Source: Cordilura impudica (taxonomy: Eukaryota; Arthropoda; Insecta; Diptera; Scathophagidae). Taken from it: a stretch of DNA of 64,000 bases. The position numbers and the translations under genes are program-made. The DNA lies in the NCBI GenBank assembly GCA_963682025.1, contig OY821518.1, positions 11,188,600-11,252,599 of the forward strand, in the 5' to 3' direction. The notes beneath the pieces are model-generated. The model had not been told where the DNA came from, did no database searches, and worked only from the letters and a program-made list of their open reading frames with translations. Shown one piece after another: positions 55,766-64,000 of this stretch (positions are counted from its first letter, which is position 1; each line of letters begins with the position of its first letter).

Positions 55766-56286
55766 TTTGGGGAGTGAGAAATTCCACGTCAGAATGAAAG
55801 TATCAGGCCAGTGTAGTAAAACTTCAAAAGAGTTTAGCGTTCTCAGGCAAAACTTTTTTATTAGCTTTTATATTCTTTTCCTATCTTTATGTTTGCTTGC
55901 TTAGTTTTTCAGTTACCACCAGGAACCATTGAGGAATTTTCATTTCATTCTGTAGCAAATAACTCTAGCCAATCATGTTCTGCTAATTTTATTGAATGAA
56001 ATCTTTAGAAAAATTGAATTTTTTACTCTATTTTTAATCAATTTTTGAATAACACAGCATATTCAGGGCGTGTGATTATTATTTATTAGTAGATTAGAAG
56101 AGATGTATACGTATGGGTGATATTTTTAATATTAAATCAAACATACATCAGTAATTTGGCTACAATTTTGCAATTTTGCCGAAGAATGAAATGAGAAAAG
56201 GTTTTCCTGAGAACACCAAACTGTTTCTAGGTTTTTGCTATACAGGCCTAGTACTTTCACCATAGGATAGAACTTCTCACCCTCCA
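55766..56286. mobile_element. ~520-bp element with ~110-bp diverged inverted arms
   Basis: Left arm (55769-55870: GAGTGAGAAATTCCA, GAATGAAAGTATCAGGCC, GTTTAGCGTTCTCAGGCAAA) pairs imperfectly with the complement of 56185-56285 (GGGTGAGAAGTTCTA, GTGAAAGTACTAGGCC, GTTTGGTGTTCTCAGGAAAA). No protein. An old non-autonomous DNA transposon is the simplest reading. Confidence 0.7.
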
Positions 56287-56289
56287 GAT

Positions 56290-56730
56290 ATTGACCCCGA
56301 AAATGTACCACAGTGTAACTAAAAAAGATTTTTTTTCATAGATTTAATTCACATTAAAGAAATAAAATAATGTTATCTCAAAACATTACTTTTTCGTATA
56401 GAATTACTATAACTGAACTTGGTACCCAGCAAAAATGGGCATCCAAAGAAATAAAACATAAGTCATTCTTGTAACTGGATGTTATGAAAATTTGTATCAG
56501 AAGCAATTAATTTAACATAGGCTTGCCATAGTTTCAAAGTTGTAACTAATGCTTAGGAACTAATAATGAATCACTTCTTCTGAAAGTATGTTATTCAGAC
56601 CCATTTTATTGAGTTATTTGAGAGTTTTTTTTATATAATTCATATTTTCAGTGTTCAATGTAAATGTAACCCTTGTCGTCTAACATAACTAATTATTATA
56701 TAAATATCAGTTCCTATTGCTTTAATATCA
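56290..56730. other. AT-rich stretch, no gene seen
   Basis: No reading frame or repeat could be supported. Confidence 0.45.
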
Positions 56731-56731
56731 A

Positions 56732-57080
56732 CTAGAAAATTCCAGCCCTCGAAAATCGAGTGCAAATTCTAGAAAACTTTATTTTTCATTTAATAAAATA
56801 ATTTCCAAAATAACTTTTCAACTCAACACAATTATTATTGTGAATGAAGATAACACATTTTTTTTTTTGCAAACACATTAACAATTTTAATAAACACACA
56901 CACACATAGCATTGTATAATTTTATGTACGCGTTAGTAGCAACTTTAAATGAGCATAACTCCAAAAAAAAAATTTAAAAAGAAATACATTTCAAATAAGA
57001 TACGTTTGGCCAAATTCAGGTGAAAACTGTAGAAGAAATCATTGGTCACAAAAAATCGCCTTACCTATTAATATTAGAGA
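56732..57080 (-). mobile_element. Helitron-like element, copy E (complete but diverged)
   Basis: The minus-strand 5' end TCTCTAATATTAATAGG (complement ending near 57080) and the 3' hairpin CTCGATTTTCGAG followed by CTAG (56735-56732) are present. More internal changes than in copies B-D. Confidence 0.82.
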
Positions 57081-57329
57081 TTATCATATTGCGAACAAAA
57101 ATTCTATACCTTAATGATTTGAGTTAAAATATAATCAAGCTCAATATCAAATGTTTTTAGTTTAAATAAAACGAAAAGCCTTACCAAATTTGTTTACGGG
57201 CCAGTCACCATGCTCTGGTTGACATTTGAAACGCAAAATGTGATTTTATATTATACCAAGCATCCATTTTCCCTCCGATTATAACTTTAATATATTTTTT
57301 AGGCAACAATTGGTGCTTTTTTTTTAAAT

Positions 57330-60300
57330 TAAATTTTTTCAGAAAAGCTACTTTTTAAGAAAAGGTACTTTTTTAAGAAAATTTACTTTTCTAAGATAAG
57401 GTACATTTAAAATAAATTATTTTTGAAGAAAATTTACTTTTTTGGAAAAGGTACTTTCTTAAGGAAAGTTACTTTCTTTACTTCACTTTTTTAACAAAAG
57501 GCACTTTCATAAGAAAAGGTACTTTTTTAAGAAAAGGTACGTTTTTAAGAAAAGGTACTTTTTAAGAAAAGGTACTTTTTAAGAAAAGGTACTTTTTAAG
57601 AAAAGGTACTTTTCAAGAAAAGGTACTTTTTAAGAAAAGGTACTTTTTAGGAAAAAGTACTCTCTAAAAATGGTACTTTTTCAGAAAATATGTTTTAAAA
57701 AAGGTACTTTTTAAGAAAATTTATTTTTTTTAAGAAAAATTTACTTTTTTAAGAAAATGTACTTTAACAAAAGGTAGCTTTTTAATAAAGGATACTTTTT
57801 TGTAAAAGGTCTATTTTTAAGAAAAGGTAGTTTTTAACAAAGACTGCTTTTTAAGAAAAGGTACTTTTTTAAAAATATTTAGCTTTTTAAGAAAAGTTAC
57901 TTCTTTGAGAAAAGATACTTTTTTTAAGAAAATGTACTTATTTCAGAAAATGTAATTTTTTGTTAAGAAAAGATACTTTTTAAAAAAGGTACTCTTTAAA
58001 AAAGTACTTTTTTAAGAACATGTACTTTATAAGAAAATATTTTTTTAAAGAAAAGCTACTTTTTAAGAAAAGTTATTTTTTAAGAAAAGGTACTTTTTTA
58101 AGAAAAGGTACTTTTTTAAGAAAAACTACTTTTTTAAGAAAATTTACTTTTCTAAGATAAGGTACATTAAAAAAAATTATTTTTTAAGAAAATTTACTTT
58201 TTTGGAAAAGGTACTTTCTTAAGGAAAGTTACTTTCTTTACTTCACTTTTTTAACAAAAGGCACTTTCTTAAGAAAAGGAGCTTTTTAAGAGAAGGTACT
58301 TTTTAAGAAGAGGTTTTTTTAGGACAAAGTACTTTTTTGAGAAAAAGTACTATTTAGGAAAAGGTGTTTTAAAAAAGGTACTTTTTAAGAAAATGTACTT
58401 TTTTTTAGAAAAATTTACTTTTTTAAGAAAATGTACTTCCTTAACTAAAGGTACTTTGTTAAAAAAGGATACTTTTTTGTAAAAGGTCCATTTTTAAGAA
58501 AAGGTAGTTTTTTAGAAAGGCTACTTTTTCAGAAAAAGTAATTAAAAAAAATTTTAGCTCTTTAAGGAAAGTTACTTCTTTGAGAAAAGGAACTTTTTTA
58601 AGAAAAGGTAATTTTTTTTAAAGAAAATATACTTTTTAAAAAAGGTACTTTCTCAAGAGAAGGTACTTTATAAGAAAATATATTTTTTAAGAATAGGTAC
58701 TTTTTTAAGAAAGGCCATTTTTTAAGAAAATGTACTTTTTTTAAGAAAATTTACTTTTTTAAGAAAAGGTACTTTTTTAAGAAAAGATACTTTTTAAGAA
58801 AAGGTACTTTTTTAAGAAAAGGTACTTTTTTAACAAAAGGTACTTTTTTAAGAAAATGTAAATTTTTAAGAAAAGCTACTTTTTTAAGAAAAGGTACTTT
58901 TTAGTAACATTTACTTTTCTAAGATAAGGTAGATTAAAAAAAAATGTTTTTTAAAAAAATTTACTTTTTTGGAAAAGGTACTTTCTTAAGAAAAGTTACT
59001 TTCTTTACTTCACTTTTTTAACAAAAGGCACTTTCTTAAGAAAAGGTACTTTTTAAGAAAAGGTTTTTTTAGGACAAGGTACTTTTTTAAGAATCGGTAC
59101 TCTTTAAGAAAAGGTGTTTTAAAAAAGGTACTTTTTAAGAAAATGTACTTACTTTTTTTAGAAAAATTTCCTTTTTAAAGAAATGTACTTCCTTAACAAA
59201 AGGTAGTTTATTAATGAAGGACACTTTTTTCTAAATTGTCAATTTTTAAGAAAATGTAGTTGTTAAGAAAGGCTACTTTTTAAGAAAAAGTACTCTTAAA
59301 AAAAACTTAGCTTTTTAAGAAAGTAACTTCTTTGAGAAAAAGTACTTTTTTAAGAAAATGTGCTTCTTTCAGAAAAGGTAGTTTTTCGTTAGGAAAAGAT
59401 ACTTTTTAAAAAATGTACTTTTTTAAGAAAAGGTACTTTATAAGAAAATATTTTTTGAAGAAAAGGTACTTTTTTAAGCAAGGGCATTTTTAAGAAAAGG
59501 TACTTTTTTATGAATATGCACTTTTTAAGAAACTGTACTTAAGAAAAGGTACTTAACAAAAGGTACATTTTTAAGAAAAGCTACTTTTTTAAGAAAAGGT
59601 ACCTGTTTAAGAACATTTACTTCTCTAAGATAAGGTACATTAAAAAAATTTATTTATGAAGAAAATTTACTTTTTTGGAAAAGGTACTTTCTTAAGGAAA
59701 GTTACTTTATTTACTTCACTTTTTTAACAAAAGGCACTTTCTTAAGAAAAGATACTTATTAAGAGAGGGTACTTTTTAAGAAAATGTACTTTTTAAGACA
59801 AAGTTTTTTTAGGACAAGGTACTTTTTTAAGAAAATGTACTTTTTAAGGTAAAATATTTTTTTTTAAGAAAATGCACTTTTTTTTAGAAAAATTTACTGT
59901 TTTAAGAAGGTGTACTTCCTTAACAAAAGGTAGGTAATTAATAAAGAATACCTTATTGTAAAAGGTTCATTTAAAAAAAAAAAGGTAGTTTATAAGAAAG
60001 GCTTCTTTTTAAGAAAGAGTATTTAAAAAAAAAATAGCTTTTTAAGGAAAGTAACTTCTTTGAGAAAAGGTACTTTTTTAAGAAAATGTATTTATTTCTG
60101 AAATGGTAGTTTTTGTTAAGAAAAGATACCTTTTAAAAAAAGTACTATTTTAAGAAAAGTTACTTTATATGAAAATATTTTTTTAAGAAAGGTACTTTTT
60201 TAAGGGTATTTGTTAAGAAAATGTACTTTTTTTTAAAGAAAAATTTACTTTTTTAAGAAAATGTACTTTAACAAAAGTTAGTTTTTTAATTTTTTTAATA

Positions 60301-61745
60301 AAGAATACTTTTTTGTAAAAGGTCAATTTTTAAGAAAAGATAGTTTTTAAGAAAGACTGCTTTTTAAGACAAGGTACTTTAAAAAAAAAATAGCTTTATA
60401 AGAAAATGTACTTCTTTGACAAAAGACACTTTTTTAAGAAAATGTACTTCCTTCAGAAAAGATAAATTTTTATTAAGAAAAGATACTTTTTAAAAAGGTA
60501 CTCTTTAAAAAAGGTACTGTTTTAAGAAAAGGAAATTTTTTAGGAAAAGGTACTTTTTTAAGAAAATTTACTTTTCTACGATAAGGTACATTAAAAAAAA
60601 TTATTTTTGAAGAAAATTTACTTTTTTGGAAAAGTTACTTAAGGAAAGTTACATTCTTTACTTCACTTTTTTAACAAAAGGCACTTTCTTAAGAAAAGGT
60701 ACTTTTTAAGAGAAGGCATTTTTTTAGGACAAAGTATTTTTTAAGAAAAAGTACTATTTAAGAAAAGGTGTTTTAAAAAAGGTACTTCTTAAAAAAATTT
60801 ACTTTTTTTTAGAAAAATTTACTTATTTAAGAAAATGTACTTCCTTAACAAAAGGTAGTTTATTAATAAAGGATACTTTTTTGTAAAAGGTCCATTTTTA
60901 AAAAAAGGTAGTTTTTAAGAAAGGCTACTTTTTAAGAAAACGTATTTTTAAAAAAAAAATTTGCTTTTTAAGGGAAGTTAATTCTTTGAGAAAAGGTACT
61001 TTTTTAAGAAAATGTACTTATTTCAGAAAAGGTAGTTTTTTGTTATGAAAAGATACATTTTAAAAAATGTACTTTTTAAAGAAAGGATCTTTATATGAAA
61101 ATTTTTTTTTAAAGGAAAAATACTTTTTTAAGAAAGGGTAGTTTTGTAAGAAAAGGTACTTTTTTAAGAAAAGGTACTTTTTTAAGAAAAGGTACTTTTT
61201 TAAGAAAAGATACTTTTTAAGAAAAGGTACTTTTTTAAGAAAAGGTACTTTTTTAACAAAAGGTACTTTTTTAAGAAAAGGTACATTTTTAAGAAAAGCT
61301 ACTTTTTTAAGAAAAGGTACTTTTTAGTAACATTTACTTTTCTAAGATAAGGTAGATAAAAAAAAATGTTTTTTAAAAAAATTTACTTTTTTGGAAAAGG
61401 TACTTTCTTAAGAAAAGTTACTTTCTTTACTTCACTTTTTTAACAAAAGGCACTTTCTTAGGAAAAGGTACTTTTTAAGAGAAAGTACTTTTTAAGAAAA
61501 GGTTTTTTTTAGGACAAGGTGCTTTTTTAAGAAAAGGTACTTTTTAAGAAAGGGTGTTTTAAAAAAGGTACTTTTTAAGAAAATGTACTTATTTTTTTAG
61601 TAAAATTTCCTTTTTAAAGAAATGTACTTCCTTAACAAAAGGTAGTTTATTAATGAAGGACACTTTTTTGTAAATGGTCCATTTTTAAAAAAAAGGTAGT
61701 TTTTAAGAAAGGCTACTTTTTAAGAAAACGTACTTAAAAAAAAAA
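57330..61745. repeat. Minisatellite array, TTTTTTAAGAAAAGGTAC units
   Basis: About 4.4 kb of 17-19-bp units, TTTTTAAGAAAAGGTAC with variants (AAATTTAC, AAATGTAC, GGAAAGTTAC). A longer period is superimposed: the landmark CTTCACTTTTTTAACAAAAG recurs near 57481, 58241, 59008, 59714, 60661 and 61430, spaced 760, 767, 706, 947 and 769 bp, each time within the same run of variant units. It is thus a higher-order repeat array. No coding content. Confidence 0.93.
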
Positions 61746-62518
61746 AATTACAAAAAGTGTGTTTTTGTTGTTGTGACCAATTGGTAATATTTAAATTAGA
61801 TTTAAAAAAGAGGGGTTACCTTACGGGCTATTTTGGTCAATAATCTGTTTTTATGTGTAAATAAAAATCAATTAAATATCATGTTTCTGCTCGACGTTTC
61901 GTTTGCTTTATTCAAACTTCCTCAGGAGCGTAAATTTATTATAAAATCTGGCGACATATACAAATTAACATTATTAATAATTTCTAATTAAATATCTTAA
62001 ATACTACATCACAGTTTAACTTACGATTCTTTGTTACATCGTCAGGAATATAATTTGTAAAATTTATTTGTAAATAAAAAACTGGACATTACTACACAGA
62101 ATTTTAAAAAATATAAATAAATTTAATAAATATTGACAACACAGTACACGCAAAATCACAGGTCTAACTTAATATAGTATCACAGAACTTTAACTAATTT
62201 CTAAAATATTGCAACGGAGTATTGGAGCTTTGTGTTATCCTTATCTTCTCTCGTGTTCATTGCATGATGAATTCTCTCTTGTATTCGTAGGCTTTCTAAT
62301 GTATAGCGTTTGTTTACTCTTTTTTCCTTATCTAATATCTTAATGTTATCAAAATTCATATTATGGTTGCATTCTTTTACATGTTGTGCTAATGCAGTTG
62401 TTTCTTTTTCCTTCTTAATATCGGCTTTGTGCTCCAATACTCTCGTCTCTAACCTTCGTTTTGTTGTACCAACATAAACTTTGTTACATTGCTCCCTTTC
62501 ATTGCCATCACATCACAT
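61746..62518 (-). pseudogene. Penelope-like element 3' fragment with GIY-YIG endonuclease
   Basis: On the minus strand, 62518-62201 encodes CDGNEREQCNKVYVGTTKRR, LETRVLEHKADIKKEKETTA, LAQHVKECNHNMNFDN, ILDKEKRVNKRYTLESLRIQ and DKDNTKLQYSV. This is the C-terminal GIY-YIG-type domain of Penelope-like elements, with the YVG motif, the R of TRV.EHK and the E of TLES. The frame is open over about 106 codons to a stop near 62200. The upstream reverse transcriptase is missing. The remaining ~450 bp is 3' UTR, with ACGTCGAGCAGAAACATG (minus, near 61890) and CCTGAGGAAGTTTGAATAAA. Minisatellite flanks both sides. Confidence 0.85.
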
Positions 62519-63625
62519 CAAATTACTTTTTAAGGAAAGGTAATTCTTTAAGAAAAGGTACTTTTTTAAGAAAATGTACTTATTTCAGAAAATGTAGTTT
62601 TTTGTTAAGAAAAGATACTTTTTAAAAAATGTACTTTTTTAAGAAAAGGTACTTTATATGAAAAATTTTTTTTAAGGAAAAATACTTTTTAAGAAAGGGT
62701 ATTTTTGTAAGAAAGGGTACTTTTTTAAGAATAGGTACTTTTTTAAGAAAAGGTGCTTTTTTAAGAAAAGGTACTTTTTTAAGAAAAGGTACTTTTTTAA
62801 GAAAAGGTACTTTTTTAAGAAAAGGTACTTTTAAGAAAAGGTACTTTTCTAAGAATATATACTTTTTAAGAAAACGTACGTTTTTAAGAAAAGGTTCGTT
62901 TAACAAGGGAAATTTAAAAAAGGTACTTTAAAAGAAAATATACTTTTTTTTTAGAAAAATTTACTTTTTTTTTTAGAAAAATTTACTTTTTTAAGAAAAG
63001 GTACTTTTTTAAGAAAATGTACTTTTTTAAGAAATGGTACTTTTTTAAGAATAGGTACTTTTTTAAGAAAAGGTACTTTTTTAAGAATAGGTACTTTTTT
63101 AAGAAAAGGTACTTTAGTTTTTTTGTTAAGAAAAGATACTTTTTAAAAAATTTACTTTTTTAAGAAAAGGTACTTTATATAATAATATTTTTTTAAGAAA
63201 AGGTACTTTTGTAAGGGTATTTTTTAAGAAAATGTACTTTTTTATTAATAGGTACAATTTTAGGAAAAGGTACTTTTTTAAGAAAAGGTACTTTTCTAAG
63301 AACATATACTTTTCTAAGAATATATACTTTTTAAGAAAATGTACTTTTTTAAGAAGGGTAATTTAAAAAAGGTACTTTTTAAGAAAATATACTTTTTTTT
63401 AGAAAAATGTACTTTTTAAGATTAGGTACTTTTTTTAATAAAAATTAGTAAGGGTACTTTTTTGCAAAAGGTAAATTTTTAAGAAAGGGTACCATTTCAG
63501 AAAATGTGCTTCCTTTTACTTAAAAAAAATACTTTTTATAAAAGGTAATTTTTTAAGGAAAAGTTACTGTTTAAAAAAGATACTATTTTAAGGCAAGTCC
63601 CTTTTTATGAAAATGTACTTTTTGC
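62519..63625. repeat. Minisatellite array, second block
   Basis: Same 17-19-bp family; the purest run, 62730-62850, is TTTTTTAAGAAAAGGTAC repeated with few changes. A 94-codon minus-strand frame of KKVPFL repeats (62622-62906) is repeat translation. Becomes diverged after 63420. Confidence 0.92.
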
Positions 63626-64000
63626 CGTTTTTACCTCATACGCGATAGAATTTGTCGAATTGTTTCTGATTGAGTCTTCGTACCAATACCATATTCATAG
63701 ACTCATTTGCTCAGATGCTACAAATTGCTCAATTTTTCCCTTTTAATAAGGTGTTATCCTTTTAACATTATGATCTTAATAAATTCTGATCATACAGTTT
63801 TACCAAAACAGCCACTGAATCAGTGATGAGCATAAATATATTATCAATATCTTATTTTAATTGAAACATTAAAGTGGCAGACCTTCCTTTGTTCAATTTT
63901 CAAACTAACTGCCCTTTCGCCTGCTTACTTAAGTGTAAGTAATACTTGATTAACATAAACATTAGTTTTGTTTACCATAATTATGTTGGCTATGTTGCTG
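63626..64000. other. Non-repetitive end of window, no gene seen
   Basis: Less AT-extreme than the array, with no frame or motif I can support. May be the beginning of other sequence beyond the window. Confidence 0.4.

Noticed and set aside
62622..62906. Lys/Pro/Phe/Leu repeat 'protein' in the minisatellite
   Set aside because: Only the repeat unit read in one phase; neighbouring units of other lengths break the frame.
57330..63625. CRISPR array
   Set aside because: Unit spacing is continuous with no unique spacers, the units vary, and the sequence is eukaryotic satellite DNA.

Overview
This window looks like repeat-rich, probably heterochromatic, nuclear DNA from a fly (Diptera, perhaps a calyptrate). 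That is inferred from the very high A+T content, the absence of any bacterial gene organisation, and the transposon complement: Helitron-like elements with internal repeats, Jockey- and RTE-type LINEs, mariner, Tigger/pogo, two hAT types, a tRNA-Lys-primed LTR element and a Penelope-like remnant. I found no intact host gene, rRNA, tRNA or CRISPR. Nearly every recognisable protein fragment belongs to a transposable element, and nearly all are broken by frameshifts, stops, truncation or later insertions.

Layout. 1-1.9 kb: ~150-bp tandem repeats, then a CpG-rich tandem core, ending in a Helitron-like 3' terminus. 2.0-2.85 kb: long-armed foldback element. 2.9-5.4 kb: decayed hAT (DUF4371/TTF zinc-finger type), minus strand. 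6.3-9.5 kb: part of a simple-repeat element, then a LINE ORF2 remnant; 9.5-10.25 kb: (TTAAAAA)n; 10.25-10.8 kb: second foldback copy. 10.85-12.5 kb: LINE ORF1 pseudogene split by a MITE with a TAA duplication. 13.3-15.8 kb: RTE LINE split by another LINE. 15.8-18.5 kb: Helitron-like copies and a ~110-bp tandem repeat. 20.2-21.4 kb: mariner-like pseudogene; 21.6-22.3 kb: inverted-repeat element. 22.5-25.6 kb: simple-repeat element split by a Jockey LINE. 25.6-28.7 kb: 790-bp repeat Y, a deleted mariner, a Helitron. 28.9-31.9 kb: recent ~1.5-kb tandem duplication. 34.66-38.59 kb: a second hAT with terminal inverted repeats and a matching 8-bp target duplication. 38.7-40.5 kb: diverged minisatellite. 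41.2-50.5 kb: Tigger element split by a young 7.26-kb LTR retrotransposon (gag-protease only). 52.9-55.4 kb: another simple-repeat element containing a Y copy. 55.8-57.1 kb: long-TIR element and a Helitron. 57.3-63.6 kb: 17-19-bp minisatellite with ~760-bp higher-order period, containing a Penelope-like fragment.

The sequence therefore records layered insertions rather than a cooperating gene set. The candidates for something undescribed are: (i) element X, six copies with conserved arms around a long AAAATGAAAAAT-type core; (ii) the non-autonomous LTR element, whose GC-rich 2.39-kb LTRs carry a 33-bp/11-codon repeat and whose first ORF begins in the primer-binding site; (iii) the higher-order minisatellite; and (iv) repeat Y, three same-orientation copies with a 24-bp perfect palindrome near one end.
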